In this document: positions 51,058 through 60,225 of the stretch, in pieces | Layout: the number at the start of each line of letters is the position of its first letter | How positions within the stretch are numbered: position 1 is the first letter of the stretch | NCBI GenBank assembly: GCA_036555585.1 | Contig: DATBLE010000042.1 | Coordinates: forward strand, 1-64,000 | DNA length: 64,000 nucleotides | Direction: 5' to 3' | From: DATBLE01 sp036555585 | Lineage (GTDB): Bacteria > Actinomycetota > Thermoleophilia > Gaiellales > Gaiellaceae | Notes under the pieces: generated by a model | What the model saw: only the letters and a program-made list of their open reading frames with translations | Database searches by the model: none | Told to the model about the DNA's origin: nothing | Made by a program: the position numbers and the translations under genes

Positions 51058-51808
51058 CCTCGAGCAGCTCGGCCGCGTCCCGGCGCTCGCGCAGCAGGTA
51101 GGCGGAGTGGAGCTTGTCCGGGTTCGCCTTCAGCTCGGCGGCCGTGCCGTCGTAGACGATCCGGCCGCCCTCGATCACGTACGCGCCCTGCGCGAGGCCG
51201 AGCGCGACGTGGACGAACTGCTCGATCAGCAGCACGCCGACGCCCTGCTGGGCGGCCTCCTCCAGCGCGGGGATGAGCCGCTGGACGACGACCGGAGCGA
51301 GACCGAGCGACAGCTCGTCCACGAGGATGAAGCTCGGGCGGGAGACGAGGGCCTGGGCGAGCACGACCATCTGCTGCTCTCCGCCGGAGAGCGTGCGCGC
51401 GACCGCCTTCCAGCGAGTCTGCAGGTGGGGGAAGAGCTCGACCGCGTACTCGACCCCCGCTCTCGCGTCCTCGCGGCTGAGCGAGTAGGTGGCGACGCGG
51501 AGGTTCTCCTCGACCGTCAGGTCCGGGAGCAGCCGCCGGCCCTCGGGGACGATCGCGACCCCGGCCGCGCGGATCTGCTCCGGCCGCATCCTCGTCAGGT
51601 TCGTCCCGTTCACCGAGGCGTGGCCCGCAGTCGGTCGCAGCACGCCGCCCACGGCCAGGACCATCGTCGACTTGCCCGCTCCGTTCGGGCCGAGCAGCGT
51701 CGTCACCTGTCCCTGCGGAACCTCGAGCGAGATGCCGTGCAGGACGGGATGGCCTCCCCGCGAGACCTCGAGCCCGTCGATCCTGAGCGTGGCGGACGGC
51801 TCGCTCAC
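51047..51808 (-). CDS. livF: LivF-type ABC transporter ATP-binding protein
   Basis: A 253-residue ATPase. Walker A GPNGAGKSTM near residue 41, signature TLSGGEQQM, Walker B FILVDELSLGLAP and LLIEQFVHVALG. GTG start at 51808 overlaps the livG stop as GTGA. With LivG, LivH, LivM and the binding protein it completes a standard five-gene importer. Confidence 0.93.
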   Translation of the reverse strand: MSEPSATLRIDGLEVSRGGHPVLHGISLEVPQGQVTTLLGPNGAGKSTMVLAVGGVLRPTAGHASVNGTNLTRMRPEQIRAAGVAIVPEGRRLLPDLTVEENLRVATYSLSREDARAGVEYAVELFPHLQTRWKAVARTLSGGEQQMVVLAQALVSRPSFILVDELSLGLAPVVVQRLIPALEEAAQQGVGVLLIEQFVHVALGLAQGAYVIEGGRIVYDGTAAELKANPDKLHSAYLLRERRDAAELLEDAD

Positions 51809-52545
51809 GCTCCGGGCTCTCCGTCGGTCGCGATCTCCGTCTCCGTCCCGAGGTACGCGCGCATCACCTGCTCGTTCCTGAGCACCTCCGGGGTCGGGCC
51901 GGACGCGATCAGCTTGCCGAAGTCGATCACCGCGGTCGTCTCGCAGCACGCCGACACGAGGCTCATGTCGTGGTCGACCAGGATGACGAGAGCGCCGAAC
52001 TCGCCCGGGATGCGCTGGATCACCCGGCCGAGGTGGCCGGTCTCCTCGTCGGGAAGGCCGGCGGCAGGCTCGTCGAGGAGCACCAGTCGCGGCTTGCCGA
52101 CCACGGCCCGCGCGATCTCGACCAGCCGGCGCTCGCGTGCCCCGAGCACGCCGACCTTCGTCTTCGGCGAGGCCTTGAGCCCCACGAAGTCGACGGCCGA
52201 CAGCACGTCGTCGCGGCGGGTCGAGCGGCTCGCCGACGAGTGCTCGTGGATCATCGCCACGTTGTCGTAGATCGACAGGTCCTCGATTGCCATCTCGGTC
52301 TGGAACGTGCGCCGCAGCCCCCACCGGGCGCGGCGGTAGTCGGGCATCTTCAGCAGGTTCTCGCCGAAGGCGGTGACCGTCCCGGCGGCCGGCTTGACGA
52401 AGCCGCTCATCACGTTGAAGAAGGTCGTCTTGCCGGCGCCGTTCGGCCCGATCAGCCCGCAGGTTCCGCTCTGGAACGCGACCGAGATGCCGTCGATCGG
52501 CGTGACGCCTCCGAAGCGGACGGTGAGGTTGTCGATCTCGACCAC
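51805..52545 (-). CDS. livG: LivG-type ABC transporter ATP-binding protein
   Basis: A 246-residue ATPase with Walker A GPNGAGKTTF near residue 34, Walker B LVLLDEPAAGLP and VDHDMSLV. The signature region is GARERRLVEIARAV, which lacks the LSGGQ pattern but is found in some LivG relatives. GTG start at 52545. It follows livM by 3 bases. Confidence 0.92.
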   Translation of the reverse strand: MVEIDNLTVRFGGVTPIDGISVAFQSGTCGLIGPNGAGKTTFFNVMSGFVKPAAGTVTAFGENLLKMPDYRRARWGLRRTFQTEMAIEDLSIYDNVAMIHEHSSASRSTRRDDVLSAVDFVGLKASPKTKVGVLGARERRLVEIARAVVGKPRLVLLDEPAAGLPDEETGHLGRVIQRIPGEFGALVILVDHDMSLVSACCETTAVIDFGKLIASGPTPEVLRNEQVMRAYLGTETEIATDGEPGA

Positions 52546-52548
52546 GGC

Positions 52549-53748
52549 TCAGGCCTGCGAGTAGACGGCGAGGACGGGGGAGAGCATGACGACGAGCAGG
52601 CCGACGAGCGGCGTGATCGTCGCCAGGAAGACGATCCCGACGAGAAGTGCCACGATGCTGCCGATGCCGAACGCCGCCTGGCGGGTGACCGGCACCTTGC
52701 GGGCGATCAATCGGCCCAGGTTGGCCATGTCCTTCGGAAACTGGTCGATCAGGCCGCCGGGCGCGCTGAGCAGCACCTGGATCAGGCCGGCGCCGAACAC
52801 CACCAGCAGGAAGTTCGAGCTGACACCCCACTGCGCCTGGAAGAGGAAGGGGAGGAGCTGGTTGAAGGCGCCGGCGACGATCGCGCCCCAGATGCTGTAG
52901 ATCCCACCGATCAGCGCGGTCGCGGCGAGCGTCAGCGAGTCCTGGGTCTGGAAGTTGATCGCACGGGAAACGCCCACCTGTGCGGCGAGCAGGCAGCCCG
53001 CGACGCCGGTCATGAACGAGGCGAGCGCGAACGCCCAGAGCTTGTACAGGGTGATGTTGACGCCGGCGGAGAGCGCCGCCGGCTCGCTCTCGCGGATCGA
53101 CGCCCAGGCGCGGCCCGGCTTGGTCGCGACGTGGACGAGGACGAGCAGGAAGAGGATCGCGGCGACGATCACCACGTACCGGTAGTACGCCGGGTCGGAG
53201 ATGGCCCACGAGGGGCGGCGGACGGGCGGCGTCTCCGTCGCCAGGTCGCCCGGGCCTCTTCTCCCGGCGAACCCGTGACCGCCGTTCGGGAAGTCCCACA
53301 CGGAGAGGACGACGGTCGTCGCCCCCGCGAACATGAGCGTGATCAGCGCCAGGTAGAGACCGGAGAGCCTGAGTGCAGGCAGTCCGACCAGCGTCCCGAT
53401 CGCCATGGTGATGCCGCCCACGACGATCAGGAGCACGGGAAACGGCATCGCCGACGCATAGGCGAGCCGCGTCCCGATCCAGCAGCCGACGGAGAGCAGC
53501 GCGACCTGGCCGAGCGAGATCATGCCGACCCGGCCGTACAGCACCCCGAAGCCCAGCGCGACGACGGAGTAGATCGCGACGCTCGTGAACGTCGTCAGCC
53601 ACGCGGAGCCGAAGAGCTCCGGCAGACCGATCAGGGCGAAAAGGATCAGGCCGGCCGCGACTGCCGCCTGGATGACGTTCCTGCGATCGATCTCGAGGCG
53701 CATCCGGGTGGCGGCCCCCTGACCGCTCGTTGCCGGTTCGGCGCTCAT
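52549..53748 (-). CDS. livM: LivM-type ABC transporter permease
   Basis: A 399-residue membrane protein. About eight to ten hydrophobic segments, GRVGMISLGQVALLSVG near residue 70, and IRESEPAALSAGVNITLYK, the cytoplasmic loop that contacts the ATPase. A loop of about 35 residues (FAGRRGPGDLATETPP) is outside the membrane. It pairs with LivH encoded just upstream (5-base gap). Confidence 0.92.
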   Translation of the reverse strand: MSAEPATSGQGAATRMRLEIDRRNVIQAAVAAGLILFALIGLPELFGSAWLTTFTSVAIYSVVALGFGVLYGRVGMISLGQVALLSVGCWIGTRLAYASAMPFPVLLIVVGGITMAIGTLVGLPALRLSGLYLALITLMFAGATTVVLSVWDFPNGGHGFAGRRGPGDLATETPPVRRPSWAISDPAYYRYVVIVAAILFLLVLVHVATKPGRAWASIRESEPAALSAGVNITLYKLWAFALASFMTGVAGCLLAAQVGVSRAINFQTQDSLTLAATALIGGIYSIWGAIVAGAFNQLLPFLFQAQWGVSSNFLLVVFGAGLIQVLLSAPGGLIDQFPKDMANLGRLIARKVPVTRQAAFGIGSIVALLVGIVFLATITPLVGLLVVMLSPVLAVYSQA

Positions 53749-53753
53749 GCGCT

Positions 53754-54701
53754 CTAGCGGGCGGTCCGGGAGATCGTCACGACGCGGCGGCGAGACATGT
53801 ACAGGAGCGCGATGATCGCGAGGACGAACGGCGCCGCCGCCCGGTAGCTGGTCACCGAGGTGATGGGAGTCGACCCGGTGTACGGCGTGACGACCGCCTG
53901 GAGCAGCCCGACGGCGAGGCCGCCGACGAGCGTCATCCACAGCGACCGCAGGCGTCCGATCAGGGCTGCGGCGAGCGCCGAGATCACGAGGAAGGTGAGG
54001 GCGGAGTAGTCGAGCGAGGTGAGCAGGTCCGGGAGCAGAAGTCCCGCGATGCCGCAGACGAGGCCCGATCCGAACCAGGCCGCCGCCTCCACGCGCCGCA
54101 CCGGCACGCCGAGGGTGGCGCTGATCTCGCGGTCGTTGGCGAGCGCCCGCATCGCGGTGCCGAGCTTCGTCACGCGCAGGAAGATCGACACGCCGGCCGT
54201 GATCGCGAAGGCGAGCCCGATGCAGATGATCTGCGTCAGGTTCACGGCCGCGCCCCAGATCGTGTAGTGGTGCTCCGAGCTCGGCAGCGGGAGGAACCGG
54301 GCGAACGCGCCGCCGACCGGCGCCCGCCAGGCCATCAGCCCGAGCAGGATCAGGGCCAGGCCGAGCGTGGCCATCATCTTGACGAGCGGGTCCCGACGTG
54401 CGAACGCGGCGCCGAACACCATGCCGTAGCCCAGGTTGACGACGCCGCCGAAGAGCACGCAGACGGTGTAGGCGAGCCAGTGCGGCCAGCCCGTGTGGCT
54501 GACGAGGTAGTACGCGATCAGGGCGCCCGCGGCACCGATGGCGCCGAACGCGAGGTTCAGCACTCCCGTGGCCCGGTAGAGCACGACCAGGCCGACGCCC
54601 GAGAGCGCATACACGCCCCCGAACGCCAGCCCGATCACGATGAAGGGCTTGAGGAGGTTCCAGTCCACGCCGAAGATGCTCAGCGCGAGCAGACCGGTCA
54701 C
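53754..54701 (-). CDS. livH: LivH-type ABC transporter permease
   Basis: A 315-residue membrane protein with VVLYRATGVLNLAFGAIGAA near residue 37, the LivH signature, and MRALANDREISATLGVPV, the coupling-loop motif. About eight hydrophobic segments are seen. GTG start at 54701. It follows the binding-protein gene by 61 bases without an obvious hairpin, unlike the transporter at 21934-25275. Confidence 0.93.
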   Translation of the reverse strand: MTGLLALSIFGVDWNLLKPFIVIGLAFGGVYALSGVGLVVLYRATGVLNLAFGAIGAAGALIAYYLVSHTGWPHWLAYTVCVLFGGVVNLGYGMVFGAAFARRDPLVKMMATLGLALILLGLMAWRAPVGGAFARFLPLPSSEHHYTIWGAAVNLTQIICIGLAFAITAGVSIFLRVTKLGTAMRALANDREISATLGVPVRRVEAAAWFGSGLVCGIAGLLLPDLLTSLDYSALTFLVISALAAALIGRLRSLWMTLVGGLAVGLLQAVVTPYTGSTPITSVTSYRAAAPFVLAIIALLYMSRRRVVTISRTAR

Positions 54702-54762
54702 TGATCTCCCTCGGACGCCCTGATCGTCACTCCTTTGCTCGTTTCGGTTCGGTCTCCGCTCC

Positions 54763-56064
54763 CTAGCCGGTGTTCAGCTTGAACTGCTTCTCCCACTTGC
54801 GGGTCTGTGCGATCTCCGGGTCGACGGGCTCGATCGGCGTGCACGGGCCCTTCTGGACGACCTTGCCGTCCTTGTAGTCGACCGTGATCGGCGTGTTGTT
54901 CGGGATGTGGTACGGGAGGTTGTTCCCGACGTACCACGGCTTGCAGAGGATGTCGGTCTTCTGGTTCTTCAGGCCGCGGACCGCGAGGTTGTACGACTTC
55001 GCGGTGATCGGCCCCTTGACCCTCAGGAGCGCCGTGGTCGCGAACTTCGCATCCAGGAACCCCATCTGCGGGAACGCCCCCGGGGCGATGCTCGGCGCGT
55101 ACTTCTTCAGGATCTGGAACATCAGCGCCGTGTCGGGGCCGACGGACGGGTCGACGTTCTTGAACTCCTGCCCGATCCAGAGATGGCCGTCGAACTGCGG
55201 GAACTCCTGCGCCATGAAGGTCTGGGCAATCGGGGTCGACGAGCCCCACTTGATCTTGTTGACGATGCCCATCTGGATCGCCGCCTTCATGAAGGCCGGC
55301 GCGGTGTCGGGGGTGAAGTCGAGCAGGATCCCGCCGCCGTCACCTGCGAACTGGTACATCTGGAGCAGCTGCGAGGCAGCGTCCGTGACCGGCAGGTGGG
55401 TCGGATAGATCTTGACCGGGACGCCGTGGTTCTGCGCCAGCTTGGCCGGACCGCCGTCGGCGTAGGCGGAGATCGTCTCGGGGGAAGCGATCGCGAGCTT
55501 CTTGATCCCGGCCTTGACGAGGGCCTGTGCGGCGCCGACGTTGCTGTACCGCGGGCCTTCGTTCACCTCGACGATCGTCGGCGAGCTGTAGCACTCGGCC
55601 TGGACACCTGCGCCGATCACGTACATGCCCTTGCTCTTGTAGTACTTCCAGTTCGTCCCGCACTCGGCGAAGCTCGTGTTGCCGACGATGCCGACGACCT
55701 TGTCGCTCTCGACCAGCTTCCGGGCCAGCGCTGCTTCCTGGGCCGGGTTGAGCTGCTCGTTGTAGAGGATGTACCTGATCGGGCGGCCGTTGATCCCGCC
55801 GTTGTCGTTGACGCAGTCGAAGTACGCCTTGGCGCTCTTGCCGATCGTCGTGAAGTCGACGCCGGGGATCAGCATGTCGATGCCGCCGAGCTTGATCGGC
55901 GCGCCGGTGGCCTTCTTGCCGTTGCCGAGGCCGCAGACGCTCTTCGCCGCCGCCGCCGTGCCCGAGCCGACCTTCGTCGCGCCCGTTGCGCCCGTGGCGA
56001 GCGCCACGCTCACGACCAGCGCGAGCGGCAACGCGACCGCCAAGGCAATCCTGCGAAGCATCAT
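54763..56064 (-). CDS. Branched-chain-amino-acid-type ABC transporter substrate-binding protein
   Basis: A 433-residue secreted binding protein. The signal peptide is LRRIALAVALPLALVVSVAL followed by an AxA-like region. The mature part contains GGINGRPIRYILYNEQLNP, VGIVGNTSFAECG and Cys pairs that suggest a disulphide. GAGGAGG precedes the ATG. It heads the Liv operon with GMC and alcohol dehydrogenase genes, so its ligand may be an alcohol- or acid-bearing small compound rather than an amino acid. Confidence 0.9.
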   Translation of the reverse strand: MMLRRIALAVALPLALVVSVALATGATGATKVGSGTAAAAKSVCGLGNGKKATGAPIKLGGIDMLIPGVDFTTIGKSAKAYFDCVNDNGGINGRPIRYILYNEQLNPAQEAALARKLVESDKVVGIVGNTSFAECGTNWKYYKSKGMYVIGAGVQAECYSSPTIVEVNEGPRYSNVGAAQALVKAGIKKLAIASPETISAYADGGPAKLAQNHGVPVKIYPTHLPVTDAASQLLQMYQFAGDGGGILLDFTPDTAPAFMKAAIQMGIVNKIKWGSSTPIAQTFMAQEFPQFDGHLWIGQEFKNVDPSVGPDTALMFQILKKYAPSIAPGAFPQMGFLDAKFATTALLRVKGPITAKSYNLAVRGLKNQKTDILCKPWYVGNNLPYHIPNNTPITVDYKDGKVVQKGPCTPIEPVDPEIAQTRKWEKQFKLNTG

Positions 56065-56227
56065 CCCTCCTCCTTCTTCATCTTGAGCTGTGGATTCCCA
56101 CGTCCGGGGGCTGGACGGGCATCTCGCGGTCGGATCGAGCGGGATGCCGAGGCGCCGATCTTCCTACAGCGCGCGCACCTATGCAAGACACTGTTCGACA
56201 TATTCGAAAGCGATGCGCCGGTGCGGG

Positions 56228-57847
56228 TCAGTAGTTGAACGCCCTGGTGGGCTCGACGACGACGTCCAGCAACAGCGGCTCCGTGCGGTCTCCGAGCGTC
56301 GGCACGACCTCGTCCAGCGTCGCCGTCAGCTCGTCGTACGTCTCGATCCGGCGGGCCGGGCAGCCGAAGCCGCGGGCGACTGCCGCCAGCTCGATCTCGC
56401 CGAACCCGGGCCACGGCCCGGCTCCGCCTTGCAGTCCTGCGAGCACGTCCATGACCGCGTAGCCACCGTTCGATAGGACGACGAACACGGCGCCGATGTT
56501 GTAGTGAGCCGCGCTCCAGACGGCCTGGATCTGGTAGATCGCCGAGCCGTCGCCGACCACGGCGACGATCGGCCGGCCTGGCAGGGCCATCCTGAGGCCG
56601 GTTGCGCCGGGGAGGGCGAAGCCGAGCCCGCCCTGGGCGGCGCTGAGGTAGCCGAGCGGCTCGCGCGCGGCCAGGCGGCCGGCCAGCTCGGGCCGGTCGA
56701 CGGGCGCCTCCTCGAGCACGACCGTGTCGCGCGGAAGGCGTTCGGCCAGCGCTGCGAGCACGTGTCCCGCCAGGAGGGGCTCGCCCGCGGCGGGTGGCTC
56801 GGGCGCAGCCGGCAGCGTCAACGGCTCGGGCGGGTCGGCCTTCCGCTGCGGCAGTCGGTCGGCGACCTCGCGGCAGACCGCGGCGGGGGGCGCGAGCACG
56901 CCGAGGACGGCCGGGCTGCGGTGCACCTCCTCCGGGTCGTCGGAGACGACGGCGAGCCGTGTGCCGGGCTCGGTCAGGCGCCCCGGCGCGAAGCCCGACT
57001 GCCGGAACGCAGGCGCGCCGACGACGAGGATCGTGTCGTACGGGGCGAGCCGCTCGCGCAGCCGAGGCCGGTCGGCCGGCAGCGTGCCCATGTACAGCGA
57101 ATGGTCCTGCGGGAAGCCGGCGCGCGCGCCGAACGACTCCTGGAAGACGGGAGCGACGAGGCGCTCCGCGAGCCCGACCAGGCACGACCACGTCTCGGCG
57201 TCGTCCGCGCCCGCTCCGACGACGATGGCCGGCGACTGCGCGTCGGCGAGGAACGCGGCGAGCGCGTCGATCGCCGCGGGCCCGGCCGCGGCGGGCCGGT
57301 GGATCGTCCCGACCGCAGCGGCCGGCTCGCGCTCCTCGTCGGCCGGCTGCCCCCAGTCGTCCATCGGGACGATCACGAGCGCCGGGCCTCGGCCGGTCGT
57401 CGCCGCGTGGTAGGCGCGCTCGATCGCGGCGGGAACGTCGTGGGCCGCGACCGGCTGCTCGACCTTCACCGGATAGTCGCCCGCGAGGCCCGCGAGCTTC
57501 CCGGCCAGGAAGGGGTCGTAGGAGAGGTGACGGCGATCCTGCTGGCCGACCAAGACGACGAGCGGCGCCCGGTTGACACGCGCGGTCGCGAGGGCGCTGA
57601 CCGCGTTCCCGAGCCCGGCGGTCGTGTGCAGCAGGACGAGTGCCGGCTCGCGGCGCCCGATCGCGTAGCCGGTCGCCATCCCGACCACCGACCCCTCGTG
57701 CAGGCCCAGGACGAAGGTGAAGTCGTCGGGCAGGCCGGTGAGGAAGGCGACCTCGGTGGAGCCCGGGTTGGCGAACAGCGTGGTCAGGCCGCGCCGGCGG
57801 AAGAGGTCGAACGTCTGGTCGCGGACAGTCGTCGCCTTCGAGGGCAT
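56228..57847 (-). CDS. mdlC: Benzoylformate-decarboxylase-like TPP enzyme
   Basis: A 539-residue TPP-dependent decarboxylase of the POX/BFD family. The catalytic Glu is in FANPGSTEVAFL near residue 28. The TPP-binding region is VAVVGDGSAIYQIQAVWSA with LSNGGYAVMDV. LPDDFTFVLGLHEG near residue 44 holds the BFD-like active-site His/Glu. The expected reaction is decarboxylation of benzoylformate or another 2-oxo acid to an aldehyde. I chose ATG at 57847; longer in-frame starts run through the palindromic repeat and are unlikely. It is divergent from an amidase, an arrangement reminiscent of the mandelamide pathway (MdlY/MdlC). Confidence 0.85.
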   Translation of the reverse strand: MPSKATTVRDQTFDLFRRRGLTTLFANPGSTEVAFLTGLPDDFTFVLGLHEGSVVGMATGYAIGRREPALVLLHTTAGLGNAVSALATARVNRAPLVVLVGQQDRRHLSYDPFLAGKLAGLAGDYPVKVEQPVAAHDVPAAIERAYHAATTGRGPALVIVPMDDWGQPADEEREPAAAVGTIHRPAAAGPAAIDALAAFLADAQSPAIVVGAGADDAETWSCLVGLAERLVAPVFQESFGARAGFPQDHSLYMGTLPADRPRLRERLAPYDTILVVGAPAFRQSGFAPGRLTEPGTRLAVVSDDPEEVHRSPAVLGVLAPPAAVCREVADRLPQRKADPPEPLTLPAAPEPPAAGEPLLAGHVLAALAERLPRDTVVLEEAPVDRPELAGRLAAREPLGYLSAAQGGLGFALPGATGLRMALPGRPIVAVVGDGSAIYQIQAVWSAAHYNIGAVFVVLSNGGYAVMDVLAGLQGGAGPWPGFGEIELAAVARGFGCPARRIETYDELTATLDEVVPTLGDRTEPLLLDVVVEPTRAFNY

Positions 57848-57900
57848 GGCCGTGTATACCACGGCCGGTGACGAGTCCCCGCCGATCCCCGCTCCGGGCG

Positions 57901-57927
57901 TCTTAACCGTGCCAGGCACGGTTAAGA
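57901..57927. repeat. TTAACCGTGCC palindrome upstream of benzoylformate decarboxylase
   Basis: TCTTAACCGTGCC (57901-57913) and GGCACGGTTAAGA (57915-57927) are perfect 13-base arms around one A. The core is the GTGCC-x-GGCAC repeat also seen at 57960 and 36159. It lies in the divergent spacer between the decarboxylase and amidase. Confidence 0.8.
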
Positions 57928-57959
57928 CCATCGTTCGGATTCACGCAACGTCGAGGCTC

Positions 57960-57982
57960 TTTACCGTGCCTGGCACCGTTAG
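57960..57982. repeat. Second ACCGTGCC-type palindrome upstream of the amidase
   Basis: TTTACCGTGCC and GGCACCGTTAG are imperfect inverted arms around T. It is 32 bases from the first copy. Pairs of such repeats in opposite phase are typical of bacterial interspersed palindromic elements. The amidase GTG is 13 bases downstream. Confidence 0.7.
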
Positions 57983-57994
57983 GAACGGGCGTCC

Positions 57995-59332
57995 GTGAGC
58001 GATCCGGCCGACCTCGGCGTTCGCGACGCGGGCGCGGCGCTCGCCGCCCGCGAGCTCTCGTCCCGCGAGCTGACCGAGGCGTGCCTGGCGAGGATCCGCG
58101 AGCGCGACGGGAACCACAGCCACGACGGCGATCCCCGGTCGATCAACGCCTGGGTGCGGGTCTACGAGGAGGACGCGCTCGCGGCGGCCGACCGCGCCGA
58201 CGCGCGGCTCGCGGCCGGCGACGCTCCCGTCCTCTGCGGCGTCCCGATCGGCCTGAAGGATCTCTACGCGGTCGCCGGCAAGCCGCTGACCGCGTCGAGC
58301 CGGGTGCTGGACGAGGTGCCCGATCGGGACTGCGACGCCTGGGCTCGCCTGTCGGCCGAGGGGATGGTGCTGCTCGGCCACCTGCACACGCACGAGTTCG
58401 CCTGCGGCGGCACCACCGACCAGGTCGGCAACCCCTGGGCACTCGAGCGCTCCGCGGGTGGCTCCAGCGGCGGCTCCGGCGCGGCGCTCGCGTCGAGGCA
58501 GGTGCCGGCGGCGACCGGGACCGACACCGCCGGCTCGCTTCGCATCCCCTCGTCGGAGTGCGGGACGTCGACGATCAAGCCCACCCGCGGCCTGCTCTCG
58601 CTGCGCGGGATCGTCCCGCTCGCTCCGAGCTTCGACCACCCCGGGCCGATGGCCCGCGGGGTGCGCGACTGCGAGCCGCTGCTGGCGGCGCTCGCCGGAG
58701 TGGAGCCGCCCGCCGAGCGACGGGCCCTCCGCCGGTTCGCCGTCTCCCCGAGGATCGCCGACCTCGACCCCGACGTCGCCGACGGCTTCGAGCGGGCGCT
58801 CGGGGCGCTGAAGGCCGAGCGCGTCGAGCCGCCGCCTCCGCCGGCCCGGCTCGACGTGCTGAGCGAATTCTTCGATCTCGTCCTCACCGAGATGCTGGTC
58901 TATCACCGGCGCTTCGACGATCGCCGCGCCGACTACCGTCCAGCGATCCGCGCCCGGCTCGAGCACGCCGAGCAGCGGGCGATGACCGCCGAGGAGTACG
59001 TCGCCGGCCAGGTTCGCCGCACGGAGGACACGGCAGCCTGGTGCGACTGGCTGGCCGAGCACCGGATCGACGCGATCGCCGAGCCGACGCTCCCGATCGT
59101 CGCACCGACGCGCGGCAGCGGTTACGACGAGGCGTTCAGCGACCTCCACGACCTCTCGCTGACGCACTACTGGGACTGGACCGGCCTGCCGGTCGTCGCC
59201 CTCCCGTCCGGCGTCGGCAGCAGGAGCGGGCTGCCGGTCAGCGTGTCCCTGGTCGGGGCACCCGGCGCAGAGCGGGACCTGCTCGCCTGGGGGGCGGCCC
59301 TGCAAGAGGAGCTGGGTACGGTGTCGCCGTGA
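57995..59332 (+). CDS. Amidase-signature hydrolase
   Basis: A 445-residue amidase-signature enzyme. The catalytic Ser-cisSer-Lys triad is visible: Lys in IGLKDLYAVAG, cis-Ser and the surrounding GGSSGGSGAAL, and nucleophile region GTDTAGSLRIPSS. It hydrolyses amides (possible substrates include mandelamide-like or aryl amides). It is divergent from benzoylformate decarboxylase and coupled to an amidohydrolase gene (GTGA). GTG start at 57995. Confidence 0.9.
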   Translation: MSDPADLGVRDAGAALAARELSSRELTEACLARIRERDGNHSHDGDPRSINAWVRVYEEDALAAADRADARLAAGDAPVLCGVPIGLKDLYAVAGKPLTASSRVLDEVPDRDCDAWARLSAEGMVLLGHLHTHEFACGGTTDQVGNPWALERSAGGSSGGSGAALASRQVPAATGTDTAGSLRIPSSECGTSTIKPTRGLLSLRGIVPLAPSFDHPGPMARGVRDCEPLLAALAGVEPPAERRALRRFAVSPRIADLDPDVADGFERALGALKAERVEPPPPPARLDVLSEFFDLVLTEMLVYHRRFDDRRADYRPAIRARLEHAEQRAMTAEEYVAGQVRRTEDTAAWCDWLAEHRIDAIAEPTLPIVAPTRGSGYDEAFSDLHDLSLTHYWDWTGLPVVALPSGVGSRSGLPVSVSLVGAPGAERDLLAWGAALQEELGTVSP

Positions 59333-60186
59333 TCGACCCCGCGGCCGTGAAGGCGATCGACGTGCACGTGCACACCGAGCTGACCCGCGACGGGCACGAT
59401 CCGATGCCTCCGGAGCTCCGCAAGGCCGCCGCCCGCTACTTCAAGAGCGACGAGCCCCTGCCGACGGTGGACGACGTCGCCGCCTACTACCGCGAGCGCG
59501 AGCTGGCCGCCGTCCTCTTCACGGTCGACTGGGAGGCGCGCAGCGGCATCCCGCCGATCCCGAACGAGGAGATCCTCGACGCCGCCGCGCGCAACCCCGA
59601 CGTGATCGTCCCCTTCGTCAGCGTCGACCCGGCGCGGCCCGACGCGGTGGAGCGCGTGCGCGAGCTGGCAGCGGCCGGCGCGAGGGGCTTCAAGTTCCAC
59701 CCGAACCTCCAGGCCTTCTTCCCGAACGACGAGCGCGCCTACCCGCTGTACGAGGCGATCGCCGAGGCGGGCGTGCCGGCGCTCTTCCACTCGGGGCACA
59801 GCGGGATCGGCACCGGCGTCCCGGGAGGCGGCGGGCTGCGGCTGAAGTACTCGAACCCGATGTGCCTCGACGACGTCGCCGCCGACTTCCCCACGCTTCA
59901 GATCGTGCTGGCGCACCCGTCGTTCCCCTGGCAGGACGAGGCGATCTCGATCTGCCTGCACAAGGACAACGTCTGGATCGACCTCTCCGGCTGGTCGCCG
60001 AAGTACTTCCCGCCGCAGCTCGTCCAGTACGCGAACACGCAGCTGAAGCAGAAGGTGCTGTTCGGCTCCGACTTCCCGCTGATCACGCCCGAGCGCTGGC
60101 TGGCCGACTTCGAGCAGGCGCCCTTCAAGGACGAGGTGCGGCCCCTCGTCCTGAAGGAGAACGCCGTGCGACTGCTCCGCCTCTGA
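59329..60186 (+). CDS. Amidohydrolase-family (ACMSD-like) protein
   Basis: A 285-residue amidohydrolase_2 protein. VKAIDVHVHTELTRDG near residue 8 gives the HxH metal motif; GFKFHPNLQAFFPND, VLAHPSFPWQDEA and LFGSDFPLITPERW follow, with the last Asp as metal ligand. The subgroup includes ACMSD and gamma-resorcylate decarboxylases. GTG in a GTGA overlap with the amidase. It may hydrolyse or decarboxylate the amidase product. Confidence 0.88.
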   Translation: MIDPAAVKAIDVHVHTELTRDGHDPMPPELRKAAARYFKSDEPLPTVDDVAAYYRERELAAVLFTVDWEARSGIPPIPNEEILDAAARNPDVIVPFVSVDPARPDAVERVRELAAAGARGFKFHPNLQAFFPNDERAYPLYEAIAEAGVPALFHSGHSGIGTGVPGGGGLRLKYSNPMCLDDVAADFPTLQIVLAHPSFPWQDEAISICLHKDNVWIDLSGWSPKYFPPQLVQYANTQLKQKVLFGSDFPLITPERWLADFEQAPFKDEVRPLVLKENAVRLLRL

Positions 60187-60187
60187 A

Positions 60188-60213
60188 GGGACAGACCCCG
60201 CGGGGTCTGTCCC
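60188..60213. repeat. Perfect 26-base palindrome (GGGACAGACCCCG type)
   Basis: GGGACAGACCCCG (60188-60200) is immediately followed by its exact reverse complement (60201-60213). It lies in the 39-base spacer between convergent genes and may work as a bidirectional terminator. It combines the GGGAC and GGGTC half-motifs of the repeats at 18035 and 18596. Confidence 0.85.
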
Positions 60214-60225
60214 AGGCGAGACGAA

